Shown here: piece after piece, positions 7,805-16,621 of the stretch
How positions within the stretch are numbered: the first letter of the stretch is position 1
How the letters are laid out: the number at the start of each line of letters is the position of its first letter
From: Sphingomonadales bacterium
GTDB lineage: Bacteria; Pseudomonadota; Alphaproteobacteria; Sphingomonadales; Sphingomonadaceae
Reading direction: 5' to 3'
Assembly: GCA_028868535.1 (NCBI GenBank)
Contig: JAGWUH010000025.1
Location: 1-53,844, forward strand
Length of the DNA stretch: 53,844 nucleotides
Made by a program: the position numbers and the translations under genes
The notes under the pieces: model-generated
What the model was told of the DNA's origin: nothing
The model's database searches: none
Seen by the model: the letters and a program-made list of their open reading frames with translations, nothing else

Positions 7805-8746
7805 ATGGCCAAGTACGATGCGATCAAGCGCGCCGTTGTTGCCAGGCGGACACCTGCGGCCAAGGCGCTGATCCTGGTGGCCGTGGTCATCGTGCCGACG
7901 GCGCTGCGCCTGCTGCTGGGCGGGTCGGCGACGGCGATGCCGTTCGTTACCTATTATCCCGGCATCCTGTTCGCCGCGATCTTCGCTGGCTGGCGCTGGG
8001 GTGCGCTGGCGACGGCGCTGAGCGCGCTCGCCGCGAATCGCCTGTTCCTGCCCCAGTCCCTGCTCAGTGATCCGACGCCGACCCGTCTTGCCCTGCTCGC
8101 CTATTTCGCCCTATCCTGCGCGGTGATCGTGGCGACGGGCGAGGCCTTGCGCCGCACCATGCGCGAGATGGAACGCGCCGCGGCGGAGCGCGAGGTGTTT
8201 GGCCGGGAGATGTTCCACCGCGTCCAGAACGTGCTGGCCGTGGTCCAGGCCCTGGCGCGGACCGGCGATCCCGGCCAGGACGTCGCGCAGTTTCGCGATG
8301 CGCTTTCCGGGCGCATCGCCGCGCTCTCGGCGGCCAACCAGCACTTGTGGGACCCGGCGCGCCACCAGCGGCCGGTCCGTCGGCTGGTCGAACTGGCGCT
8401 GGAGCCTTTCGGCAGCCCGCGACGCTTCACGATGGAAGGGCCGGAGCAGGTGCTGTCGCCCGATCACGGGCACCAGCTGGTGCTGATCCTGCACGAACTG
8501 GCGGCGAACGCGATCCGCCACGGCGCGCTCAGCGCGGCCGCGGGCAAGGTGGCGATCGCATGGACCGGCTCCGCCGACGACTTCCGCCTCGAATGGTGCG
8601 AATCCGGCGGTCCGCCGGTCAGCCCGCCGTCGCGCCGCGGCCTTGGCACCCGCCTGCTCGAGAGCCAGCGGCTGTTCCGGGTGGCGAGCGACTACCGGCC
8701 GGCCGGCCTGGTGTGCACGATCGAGGCGCGCAACGCCGAGGATTGA
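7805..8746 (+). CDS. HWE-family sensor histidine kinase with membrane domain
   Basis: This membrane sensor kinase of 313 aa autophosphorylates and passes phosphate to a partner not present nearby. Residues about 20-115 contain three or four hydrophobic segments resembling a DUF4118-type sensor region. A short linker follows (115-130), then the kinase core with EMFHRVQNVLA and phosphoacceptor His138. The ATP-binding part has HELAANAIRHGAL (230-242), diagnostic of the HWE/HisKA_2 group used in alphaproteobacterial light and stress signalling. No PAS or receiver domain is visible. The gene starts 20 bases after a strong hairpin and converges on the PEP-CTERM gene. Confidence 0.87.
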   Translation: MAKYDAIKRAVVARRTPAAKALILVAVVIVPTALRLLLGGSATAMPFVTYYPGILFAAIFAGWRWGALATALSALAANRLFLPQSLLSDPTPTRLALLAYFALSCAVIVATGEALRRTMREMERAAAEREVFGREMFHRVQNVLAVVQALARTGDPGQDVAQFRDALSGRIAALSAANQHLWDPARHQRPVRRLVELALEPFGSPRRFTMEGPEQVLSPDHGHQLVLILHELAANAIRHGALSAAAGKVAIAWTGSADDFRLEWCESGGPPVSPPSRRGLGTRLLESQRLFRVASDYRPAGLVCTIEARNAED

Positions 8747-8772
8747 GCGCGCCGTCCCGCAGGGAGGCGCGC
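8747..8772. terminator. Bidirectional hairpin between convergent kinase and PEP-CTERM genes
   Basis: GCGCGCC (8747-8753) pairs with GGCGCGC (8766-8772). An inner TCCC/GGGA pairing extends the stem to 11 bp with one bulged G and a 3-base loop. It starts directly after the kinase stop and lies 14 bases from the end of the opposing gene. There is no T-run. Confidence 0.5.
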
Positions 8773-8786
8773 GCGATCGCTGCGCT

Positions 8787-9419
8787 TCAGGTGAAGCTGA
8801 AGCGCACCGTGCGACGCCTCGCCCGCCGCATCGCCGCGCCCACGGCGCCGAAGCCCGCCAGCATCATCGCCCAGGTCGCCGGCTCGGGCACGGCGTCGCC
8901 GACGCGGTCGATCCGCAGCGAGATGCCGCCGGTGTTGTTGGTGCGCGTGCCGTCGGCATCGAAGACGACCAGGTGGTAGGTGCCGTCTTCCGGATCGGCG
9001 ATCCAGGGATTGGCCAGCAGGCCATCGGTGCCGCCCGTGACGACGCCGTTCACGACATGCGCCCAGTCGTGGTAGATCGGCGTTCCGGCCTGGTAGGCCG
9101 CCAGGGCTGCCGCCGCCGAGCCATAGACCGAGCGGGTCGTGAAGATGCCGACCTCGAAGTTGCTGCTGCCGAAGGACGAGTCCCGCGCGGCGAAGGCATT
9201 GCTGAAGCCGACGTTGCAGCCGTTGCACAGGGCGATGCCGCCCGCCGAATCGTAGAGTCCGCCATCCGCGGTCCCGATCCAGCTGATGCTGTAGAGGCCG
9301 GGCCCGAACGTGACTTCGGTGCCGACGCCGTCGGCGGCACTGATGTTGACGATGGCGGCATGGGCGGAAAGCGGGAGCAGCACGGTGCCGCAGGCTGCGG
9401 CGAGCAGGCGCTTGTTCAT
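8787..9419 (-). CDS. PEPxxWA-CTERM sorting domain-containing exported protein
   Basis: This exported protein of 210 aa begins with a Sec signal peptide (MNKRLLAAACG to SAHA). It ends in the sphingomonad form of the PEP-CTERM signal: VPEPATW, a hydrophobic helix and an Arg-rich tail. Proteins of this type are processed by an exosortase and linked to the surface or exopolysaccharide; the exosortase gene is not in this window. The central 150 residues are not recognised; they are rich in Gly, Asn, Asp and aromatic residues and hold a Cys pair (CNGC). GGAGAGG three bases before the ATG at 9419 supports the start; a longer frame upstream lacks such a site. Confidence 0.85.
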   Translation of the reverse strand: MNKRLLAAACGTVLLPLSAHAAIVNISAADGVGTEVTFGPGLYSISWIGTADGGLYDSAGGIALCNGCNVGFSNAFAARDSSFGSSNFEVGIFTTRSVYGSAAAALAAYQAGTPIYHDWAHVVNGVVTGGTDGLLANPWIADPEDGTYHLVVFDADGTRTNNTGGISLRIDRVGDAVPEPATWAMMLAGFGAVGAAMRRARRRTVRFSFT

Positions 9420-9662
9420 CGACCTCTCCTTCGGCGCGATGGCGGGTAATGTCCTCGCAGGGACTCGAAGCGACCTTGTTGCGAAAGACAATCATGAACA
9501 GCAGCGGGTCGCAAGAAAAATCGTTAATGCTGGGTTAACCAAAATTCCGTCCGCTGCGGAATGTCGGCGCGCCTGTCCACCGGCGTTGCGAAGTGATCGC
9601 GATCAATGCAGAAACAGGGCCGGGACTCCATCGCGGGTGGAGGCCGGGGCGGGAGCGAGTGG

Positions 9663-11144
9663 ATGAAGATCAAGCGGGTCGCGATCGATACCCACCCGGA
9701 CAACACCGCATTTCTGCTGCGCAGCGGCAACGGCTATTCCGCCGAGCAATTCCAGGCACTCCGCAAGATCGAGATCGGCGATGGCGCCTGTTCATTGCTG
9801 GCCACCCTGGCGATCGTCGACGATCCCGCGATCGTCGAGCCGGACACGATCGGCCTGGGCGAGCAGGCGTTCCGACGGCTCGGCCTGCCCGAAGGCAGCG
9901 AGGTCACGTTTCGCCAGGCGCCGGTGCCCCCCAGCCTCGAGCACGTGCGCCGCAAGATCGACGGCTATGCGCTGGAGGAAACCGAGATCGCGGAGATCAT
10001 CCGCGACATCGCGGCCTATCGCTATTCGCCGATGGAGATCAGCGCCTTCCTGGTCGCCTGCGCGGGGTTCATGACCACGCACGAGACGCTGTCGCTGACG
10101 CGGGCGATGGCCGACGTCGGGCGGCGCATGCGCTGGCCGGACGAGATCGTGGTCGACAAGCACTGCATTGGCGGCATTCCCGGCAATCGCACCTCGATGG
10201 TCATCGTGCCGATCGTCGCCGCGCACGGGCTGACGATGCCCAAGACGTCGTCCCGCGCGATCACGTCGCCTTCGGGGACGGCGGATACCATGGAAGTCCT
10301 CGCCGCGGTGGACTTGCCCGAGGAACGGCTGGTCGAGATCGTCGCGCGCGAGCATGCGGTTCTCGCCTGGGGCGGGCGCGTCAATCTCTCCCCTGCGGAC
10401 GACGTCCTGATCTCCGTCGAACGGCCGTTGCGGATCGATACCTTCGACCAGATGGTGGCGTCGATCCTGTCGAAGAAGATCGCCGCCGGCTCGACGCACC
10501 TGCTGATCGACATCCCGGTGGGGCCGACTGCCAAGGTCCATTCGATGCGCGAGGCGATCAAGCTGCGCAAGCTGTTCGAATATGTCGGCCACCGCCTCGG
10601 GCTGGTGCTCGACATCGTCTTCACCGACGGTTCGCAGCCGGTGGGACGCGGCGTCGGCCCGGTGCTCGAGGCGCGCGACGTCATGGCGGTGCTGCGCAAC
10701 GAGGACGATGCGCCCGAGGACTTGCGCGAGCGGGCGTTGATGCTGGCCGGGCGCATCCTCGAATTCGACCCCGCACTGCCCGGCGGCCGCGGCTATGCCC
10801 GGGCGATCGAACTGCTGGGCTCGGGCGCGGCGCTGGCGGCGATGGAGCGCCTGATCGACGCGCAGGGCCGGTGCGCGGTGATCGCCGAGCTGGGCGGCCA
10901 TCGGTTCGACGTCTGCACCCCGCGGGCGGGGACGGTGCAGGCCATCGACTGCCGCCTGATTGCCCGGCTGGCGCGGCTGGCGGGGGCGCCCATGGACAAG
11001 GGCGCGGGGATCGACCTCATGCACAAGGTCGGGCAGAAGGTCCGCGCGGGGGAGGTGCTCTACCGGATTCATGCCCATTCCGAGACCGGGCTGGCTTACG
11101 CCCGGGAACTGGCCGTCAGCAATTCGGGATACGACGTGGGATGA
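9663..11144 (+). CDS. AMP phosphorylase-like / thymidine phosphorylase family protein
   Basis: This nucleoside/nucleotide phosphorylase of 493 aa matches the archaeal-type AMP phosphorylase length rather than the roughly 440 aa of thymidine phosphorylase. Residues 1 to about 85 form the extra N-terminal domain found in that subfamily. The catalytic part holds KHCIGGIPGNRTS (166-178) and SSRAITSPSGTADTMEVL (196-213), the phosphate- and base-binding signatures. In Archaea such enzymes convert NMP plus phosphate to base and ribose-1,5-bisphosphate. The start at 9663 has GGGAG seven bases upstream. The gene overlaps a PRPP synthetase gene by ATGA, so the two probably share a ribose-phosphate route. 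Substrate preference (AMP, CMP, UMP or thymidine) cannot be read from sequence. Confidence 0.85.
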   Translation: MKIKRVAIDTHPDNTAFLLRSGNGYSAEQFQALRKIEIGDGACSLLATLAIVDDPAIVEPDTIGLGEQAFRRLGLPEGSEVTFRQAPVPPSLEHVRRKIDGYALEETEIAEIIRDIAAYRYSPMEISAFLVACAGFMTTHETLSLTRAMADVGRRMRWPDEIVVDKHCIGGIPGNRTSMVIVPIVAAHGLTMPKTSSRAITSPSGTADTMEVLAAVDLPEERLVEIVAREHAVLAWGGRVNLSPADDVLISVERPLRIDTFDQMVASILSKKIAAGSTHLLIDIPVGPTAKVHSMREAIKLRKLFEYVGHRLGLVLDIVFTDGSQPVGRGVGPVLEARDVMAVLRNEDDAPEDLRERALMLAGRILEFDPALPGGRGYARAIELLGSGAALAAMERLIDAQGRCAVIAELGGHRFDVCTPRAGTVQAIDCRLIARLARLAGAPMDKGAGIDLMHKVGQKVRAGEVLYRIHAHSETGLAYARELAVSNSGYDVG

Positions 11145-12058
11145 CGGCCTGTGCCGTCGTCCACTTCGCCGAGGGGGCAGCGCCGGCGGCGAGGCTGGCC
11201 GATCATTGCCGCGTGCCGGTCCATCCGGTCGAGGTCCATGCCTTTCCCGACGGGGAGAGCCTGGTGCGGGTTCCGGCGTGCCCGGAGACGGTCCTGCTGT
11301 ACCGGTCGCTGGACAGGCCCAACGCCAAGCTCGTCGAGGTGCTGTTTGCCGCGGCTGCGCTGCGCGATCGCGGCGCGCGGCGCGTCATCCTGGTTGCGCC
11401 CTACCTGGCCTACATGCGGCAGGACATGGCGTTCCACGAAGGCGAGGCCGTCAGCCAGAAGGTGATCGGCAGCCTGCTCGCGGCCCATTTCGAGGGCGTG
11501 GTCACGGTCGACCCGCACCTTCACCGGACAGCCGCGCTGGCCGAAGTGGTCCCGGGTTCTCCCGCCATCGCTGCTTCGGCGGCGCCGCTGCTCGCCACAG
11601 CGCTGGCCGACGGGCTCGACCCGCGCACGGTGCTGGTCGGACCCGACGTCGAATCGCGGCAGTGGGTCGAGAGCATCGCCGCGCCTCTGGGGCTCGAAGT
11701 CCTGGTCGGCGCCAAGCGCCGCTGCGGTGACCGCTCGGTCCATTGCACGATCCCGGACGTGGAGCGGGTCCGGGGCCGGCCGGCCGTGCTGGTCGACGAT
11801 TGCGTGTCGAGCGGGACGACGCTGGTCGAATGCGCCGGCCTGCTGCATGCGGCCGGTGCGGTGTCGTGCGAGGCGATCGTCACCCACTGTCTGGCGGGGC
11901 CGGCGGACCTCCGCTCGATCCGCCAGGGCGGGGTGCTGCGGCTCCGGGCCACCGATTCGACGGCGTCGCCGGCGGGCACGATCGAGCTCGCACCGGTCCT
12001 GGCCGCGGCGATCGGGGCGGCCGGGTGGACGGCCCGCCCGGCGCACCGCCCAAGCTGA
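11141..12058 (+). CDS. Ribose-phosphate pyrophosphokinase (PRPP synthetase)
   Basis: This 305-aa enzyme would make 5-phosphoribosyl-1-diphosphate from ribose-5-phosphate and ATP. It shows FPDGE (35-39), PYLAYMRQDM (87-96), VDPHLHR (123-129) and the PRPP-binding loop VDDCVSSGTT (218-227). The VDPHLH segment replaces the VDLHxxQ found in ordinary bacterial PrsA and resembles archaeal-type enzymes. It is therefore probably not the housekeeping PrsA but a paralogue dedicated to the upstream phosphorylase. ATG 11141 overlaps the upstream TGA. The active site might act on a different ribose phosphate; this is inference from gene pairing. Confidence 0.87.
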   Translation: MTACAVVHFAEGAAPAARLADHCRVPVHPVEVHAFPDGESLVRVPACPETVLLYRSLDRPNAKLVEVLFAAAALRDRGARRVILVAPYLAYMRQDMAFHEGEAVSQKVIGSLLAAHFEGVVTVDPHLHRTAALAEVVPGSPAIAASAAPLLATALADGLDPRTVLVGPDVESRQWVESIAAPLGLEVLVGAKRRCGDRSVHCTIPDVERVRGRPAVLVDDCVSSGTTLVECAGLLHAAGAVSCEAIVTHCLAGPADLRSIRQGGVLRLRATDSTASPAGTIELAPVLAAAIGAAGWTARPAHRPS

Positions 12059-12145
12059 ACATTTGCCAACCGGACCATTCAGACCCGACCAACGCGATCC
12101 GCTTTAGCGTCTGCTCCGTTCATCAGGACAGGTGAGGAGACAGAC

Positions 12146-12532
12146 ATGCAAAAGGCAATCACGCTGGCCATGGCCGCCGGGGCGCTGGCATCGGCAACTG
12201 CCGCGCAGGCGCAGGGCTGGGGCGTCTACATCGGCTCCCGGCCGACCTACGGCTATGCATCGCGCGGGGACGACTGGGCGGCCCGATCGGTTTGCTCCGG
12301 CGAGCGGGCGCGGGCCCTGGAAGGCCGCCTTCGCCACGAGCAGAACGAGGGCGAGATCGACCCCGCCACCGCCGATCGCATGCACGACGCGATCGACCGG
12401 CTGGAGGACCGCTCGCGCGACGAGTGCGAGGAAGGCGATCGCCGCGCGATCTGGGGCATCGCACAGCGCTTCGATCGCATCCAGGCATGGATGGACAACG
12501 AGGCACACGGAGGCTGGCGGCGCGGCTGGTGA
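12146..12532 (+). CDS. Small secreted protein of unknown function
   Basis: This 128-aa protein has a clear signal peptide (MQKAITLAMAAGALASATAAQA, cleavage near residue 22). The mature part is strongly charged, with two Cys (VCSGE and DECEEG) that may form a disulfide, and helical segments rich in Arg, Glu and Asp. It resembles small periplasmic proteins common in sphingomonads, but I do not recognise a named family. GAGGAG six bases before the ATG supports the start. It stands alone after the PRPP synthetase gene and converges, nine bases apart, with the permease gene. Confidence 0.75.
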   Translation: MQKAITLAMAAGALASATAAQAQGWGVYIGSRPTYGYASRGDDWAARSVCSGERARALEGRLRHEQNEGEIDPATADRMHDAIDRLEDRSRDECEEGDRRAIWGIAQRFDRIQAWMDNEAHGGWRRGW

Positions 12533-12541
12533 GCCGCTTCC

Positions 12542-13549
12542 TCAGCCCGCTTCGCCATCTCCGAGGTAGAAGGTCTCGATCGCCCGGATCGCGGCGATGG
12601 TCGCCGGCGCGGCGATCATCACCGCGAACGGCCCGAACAGCAGCGTGAACACCAGGGTCGCGAAGACGGAGATGACCGGCGGCAGCGACACGGCGCGATC
12701 CTCGACCATCGGCGTCACGAAATTGCCTTCGACGAAGTGGACGCCGGCGAACAGCAGCGCCACGGTAAAGGCGGCGAACGGGCTTTGCGTGAAGGCCATC
12801 AGCACGGCCGGCACCGCCGCGAGAATGGCGCCGACATAAGGCACGAAGCAAAGCAGGCCGCCGGTCAGGCCGAGCGCGACGGCGGCGTCGATGCCGAGCA
12901 GCCGCAGGCCGATCCCGGACAGCACGCCGATCGTCACCATGATGACAAGCTGGCCAAGCAGCCAACGCCGCAGAATGGTACCGCAATCGTCGAGGAACCG
13001 CGACACGCCGGCGCGCCGGTCGGGCGGGACCAGCCGCAGCAGGCCGCTGCGATAGCGCTCGGGCTCGGCGGCGAGATAGAGCCCGCCGAAGAACACCAGC
13101 ACGGCATAAGCCAGGCCCCCCAGAGTCGCGGTGATTACGCTGGTCAGCGCCGCGGCGATCGCGCCCGATGCGCTGGCGTTCGGTCCCTCGAGACCGGCGA
13201 CGAGGTATCGGCCCAGGGGATGCGCCCGCGCCGCATCGCTCATGGCGCTGATCGCGATCGGCGCGCGCGCCACGATCTGGTCGTACTGAAGCGCGATCTG
13301 CGAGCCGAACAGCCACGCCGTGCCCCCCACCAGCCCCACCAGTGCGAGCACGACGACGCCGAGGCAAAGATTGACCGCAAGGCCCGAGGCGCGGTGCAGC
13401 GCCGCGGCCAGGCCGCGCAGCGCCACCGCCAGCAGGATCGCGCTGAACAGCAGCAGCAGCGCATCGACCAGCCGCCAGCAGGCGATCGCGAGACCGACAA
13501 GGGCGATCGTCCTGACCACCCGACCGGTGAACGATTCCGCTTGCGCCAT
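12542..13549 (-). CDS. AI-2E family transporter (PerM-type permease)
   Basis: This integral membrane protein of 335 aa has about seven or eight hydrophobic segments with the layout of the AI-2E/PerM/UPF0118 family. N-terminal transmembrane helices are followed by a soluble region (about 65-150) and then a bundle containing the conserved LLCFVPYVGAILAAVPA stretch. Family members are linked to AI-2 export or Na+/H+ antiport, but substrates are mostly unproven. The gene lies 13 bases downstream of the P-type ATPase gene and is probably its last operon partner. An ion-related role would fit that context better than quorum sensing. Confidence 0.88.
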   Translation of the reverse strand: MAQAESFTGRVVRTIALVGLAIACWRLVDALLLLFSAILLAVALRGLAAALHRASGLAVNLCLGVVVLALVGLVGGTAWLFGSQIALQYDQIVARAPIAISAMSDAARAHPLGRYLVAGLEGPNASASGAIAAALTSVITATLGGLAYAVLVFFGGLYLAAEPERYRSGLLRLVPPDRRAGVSRFLDDCGTILRRWLLGQLVIMVTIGVLSGIGLRLLGIDAAVALGLTGGLLCFVPYVGAILAAVPAVLMAFTQSPFAAFTVALLFAGVHFVEGNFVTPMVEDRAVSLPPVISVFATLVFTLLFGPFAVMIAAPATIAAIRAIETFYLGDGEAG

Positions 13550-13562
13550 CTTCAGTCCCCCA

Positions 13563-16094
13563 TCACCGCAGCGATCCGCCGATCCGCTTGGTCCCCTCGA
13601 ACGCGACCAGCAGCGCTGCCCCGGTAAAGGCCACCACCGCCAGTTCGCCGGGCGCCAGCGCCGTCAGTGCGAACAGGCGGCGCAGCCCCGGCACCGCCAA
13701 GATCAGCACGGCGGCGGCCACGACGAAACCGAGCACGTAGCGGAACGTGGTGTTTCCCCGCAGCACCGCGTGCGACAATGCCGTGTGGAACGAGCGGTTG
13801 GCAAGGATCAGCGCCAGGATCGACGCGACCAGCGCGAAAAACACCAGGGTGCGAAGTTCCGCCACCGCGACCGCGTGCGCGGCGCCCCACAGATAGATGC
13901 CGCCCAGCACGGCCAGGGCCAGCCCGCCCTGCCCAAGTGCCCGCGCGACCATCGCCGTGGAGAACAGCCGTTCGGCCGGGTCGCGGGGCGGGCGGGACAT
14001 GATCCGGCTTTCCTCGCGTTCTGCCTCGAACACCAGGGCGCAGACCGGGTCGATGATCATTTCCAGCAGGGCGATGTGGACAGGGCCGAAGATGACCGGG
14101 TCACCCAGCAGCAGCGGCAGGATCGCCAGCCCGGCGATCGGCACGTGCACGCCGAAGATGAAGCCCAGCGCCTTGCGGATATTGTCGTAGATGCGCCGTC
14201 CCGTGCGGATCGCGGCGACGATCGCGCCGAAGTCGTCTTCGACGAGCACCAGTGCCGAGGCCTCGCGCGCGACATCGGTGCCGCGCCGTCCCATGGCGAT
14301 GCCGATGTCCGCCGCCTTCAGGGCAGGGGCATCGTTGACGCCATCTCCGGTCATGGCCACGACCGCGCCCGCCGCCTTCAGCGCGGCGACGATGCGCAGC
14401 TTCTGCTCGGGCCGGGTCCGGGCGAACACCGATGTCCTCGCCACCGCCGCCGCCAGCGCGCCGTCGCTCATCGCGGCGACTTCGGCGCCGGTCAGCACGG
14501 CTTCGCCGGCTATTCCGGCATCCCGGGCGATGGCGCGGGCGGTGGCGGCATAGTCGCCGGTGATCATCACCACCCGCACGCCGGCCGAACGGCATTGGTC
14601 GATCGCCTCGGTCACGCCGGCGCGCAGCGGGTCGGACAGGCCGGCCAGGCCCAGCAGGGTGAAGGCATGTTCCTCGTGCGGGCGCGCGGGATCGCCTTCC
14701 GCCTCCGCCACGGCCACGCCCAGCACCCGCATCCCCCGCCGCGCCATGTCCTCGACCGCGGCCTGCATGGCCTCCAGCGCTGCCCCTTCGAGCCGGCAGA
14801 GACCGGCAATCGCCTCGGGCGCCCCCTTGCTGGCCACGGTCAGCGCCGTCCGGCCGGGTGATTGCCAGACGTTCGACATCGCCAGCAGGTCCGGCCTCAG
14901 TCCGTGCGTATGGACGAGCGCGCGTTCGCCGCCATCGGGCACCGCGGCCATCTGCGCCGCGGCATGAAAGGCGCTCTCCATCGGATCGACCGGAACCGGC
15001 GCGCTGGCCAGCGCGCTGGTTTCGAGCAGTCGCAGCGCCGCCGGTTCGCACCCCGTCGTCGCCATGGGCGCGAACCCGGCGTCGGGCAGCCACAACTCGG
15101 TCACGGTCATCCGGTTCTGCGTCAGCGTGCCGGTCTTGTCCGTGCACAGCACCGTCACGGCGCCCATCGTCTCGATCGCCGAGGCGCGCCGCGTCAGCAC
15201 GCCGACGCGGCCGATCCGCCAGGCGCCCATTGCCAGGAACACGGTGAGGACGACCGGGAATTCCTCCGGCAGCAGCGACATGGCGGTGGCAATGCCGGAC
15301 AGCAACGCCCCCAGCCAATCGCCCGACGCGAACCCCGCCAGCGCCACCACCAGCGCAGCCACGGCCAGGCCGATCGCCGCGCAGATCCGCACGATGCGCC
15401 CGGTCTCGGTCTGCAGGCGCGGCGCGCCGGCATCGACGCCCGCCAGCGAATGCCCGATCCGGCCGATGCTGCTTCGCGACCCGGTGGCCGTGACCCGGGC
15501 AATGCCGCCGCCGTGGGTGACGATCGCCCCGGCAAACACGATCGGCGTATCATCGCCCCCGGGTTCCGCGGTCACCCCGGCTTCGTCCGGGCCGGCGCGC
15601 TTCCGCACCGGCACCGATTCGCCCGTCAGCAGCGACTCGTCGACCTGCAGTTCCGCGGCTTCGAGCAGCAGTCCATCGGCTGCGATGCGATCGCCTTCGT
15701 CGAGCACGAGGATATCGCCGACCACGACATCGCGCCCGGCGATGCGCACGGTCTCGCCGTCGCGAACCACCAGCGCGCGGGGCGCTGCCAGGTCGCGCAG
15801 CGATTCCAGCACGTTTTCGGTGCGGCTTTCCTGGACGATGGTGACGAGGATCGAAAAACAGGCGAACACCAGCAGGATGATCGCTTCGGTGCGGTCGCCC
15901 AGCAGCAGATAGACGGCGCCGGCCACCAGCAGCATCGCGAGCATCGGTTCGCGGACCACGTCGAGGGTGATGCGCAGCGGCGTTCGTCGGGGGGGGCGCG
16001 GCAGCTCGTTCGGCCCGTCACGCAGCAGGCCGTCTCGAGCCTGCTGGCTGGAAAGGCCGGTGAACGGGTGGCGGCGGATATTCGAAGCCGTCAT
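13563..16094 (-). CDS. Cation-translocating P-type ATPase
   Basis: This ATP-driven cation pump of 843 aa is in the PII-like group (Ca2+/Mg2+/monovalent cation type). Visible in order are a cation ATPase N-terminal region (5-40), the first membrane pair (40-90), the actuator domain with TGES (157-160), the membrane motif PEEFP (276-280), phosphorylation loop CTDKTGTLT with Asp319, the hinge TGDGVNDAP, and a C-terminal membrane block. It lacks an N-terminal heavy-metal CxxC domain, so a Cu/Zn pump is unlikely. The ATG at 16094 shares its A with the stop of the LuxR-type gene (TGATG). The frame stays open upstream, but those residues belong to other genes. Confidence 0.92.
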   Translation of the reverse strand: MTASNIRRHPFTGLSSQQARDGLLRDGPNELPRPPRRTPLRITLDVVREPMLAMLLVAGAVYLLLGDRTEAIILLVFACFSILVTIVQESRTENVLESLRDLAAPRALVVRDGETVRIAGRDVVVGDILVLDEGDRIAADGLLLEAAELQVDESLLTGESVPVRKRAGPDEAGVTAEPGGDDTPIVFAGAIVTHGGGIARVTATGSRSSIGRIGHSLAGVDAGAPRLQTETGRIVRICAAIGLAVAALVVALAGFASGDWLGALLSGIATAMSLLPEEFPVVLTVFLAMGAWRIGRVGVLTRRASAIETMGAVTVLCTDKTGTLTQNRMTVTELWLPDAGFAPMATTGCEPAALRLLETSALASAPVPVDPMESAFHAAAQMAAVPDGGERALVHTHGLRPDLLAMSNVWQSPGRTALTVASKGAPEAIAGLCRLEGAALEAMQAAVEDMARRGMRVLGVAVAEAEGDPARPHEEHAFTLLGLAGLSDPLRAGVTEAIDQCRSAGVRVVMITGDYAATARAIARDAGIAGEAVLTGAEVAAMSDGALAAAVARTSVFARTRPEQKLRIVAALKAAGAVVAMTGDGVNDAPALKAADIGIAMGRRGTDVAREASALVLVEDDFGAIVAAIRTGRRIYDNIRKALGFIFGVHVPIAGLAILPLLLGDPVIFGPVHIALLEMIIDPVCALVFEAEREESRIMSRPPRDPAERLFSTAMVARALGQGGLALAVLGGIYLWGAAHAVAVAELRTLVFFALVASILALILANRSFHTALSHAVLRGNTTFRYVLGFVVAAAVLILAVPGLRRLFALTALAPGELAVVAFTGAALLVAFEGTKRIGGSLR

Positions 16095-16612
16095 CACTTC
16101 CTCTCCCAACCGGCGCTGACTTCGGGAGAATCGAGCAGCTCGTCGACGAACAGGGCCAGGAATCCGGCCTGCGAGCTGGCGCCGGACTTGGCGTAGACCC
16201 TCGCCAACTGCGCGCGCACCGTTCCTTGCGCCGCGCCGCGAAGCCGCGCGATCTCGGGGATGTCGCAACCCTTGAGCGCGAACAGCGCGACATCGGCTTC
16301 CGCCGCGGTCAATCGCCAGTCGGCGAACCGCTGGCGAACGAGATCGGCGAGAGCGCCGCGGGCGGTCGCCACCGCGGCCTCGTCCCGCCGTGCGCCCAGG
16401 ACCAGCTCGCGCACCTGCCAGGCGCCGAGCAGGACCCCGGCCAGCAGCGCGAGCGCGGCGCCCGCCTCGACGTAGATGTGCGGACCGGGACCATCGACGC
16501 TGATGTCCCCGGCGGCATCCGCGACGAAGAAGACCGCGGCGAGGGTCTGCAAGGCCACCAGCGCGGTCAGCGCCGTGGCCTTGCGTTCGAGTTTGCGCCG
16601 CCGATCCAGCAT
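16094..16612 (-). CDS. Membrane-tethered LuxR-type HTH regulator
   Basis: This 172-aa protein has two N-terminal transmembrane segments (about 14-35 and 47-67) followed by a LuxR-type helix-turn-helix (about 100-165). The DNA-binding part contains LTAAEADVALFALKG, EIARLRGAAQGTVRAQLARV and YAKSGASS, close to the family consensus. One-component regulators of this design act from the membrane without a receiver domain. It lies between the b561-type cytochrome gene (9 bases upstream) and the P-type ATPase gene (overlapping stop/start), so it probably controls this operon or senses membrane or redox state. The signal is unknown. Confidence 0.82.
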   Translation of the reverse strand: MLDRRRKLERKATALTALVALQTLAAVFFVADAAGDISVDGPGPHIYVEAGAALALLAGVLLGAWQVRELVLGARRDEAAVATARGALADLVRQRFADWRLTAAEADVALFALKGCDIPEIARLRGAAQGTVRAQLARVYAKSGASSQAGFLALFVDELLDSPEVSAGWERK

Positions 16613-16621
16613 GAGCCGGCG

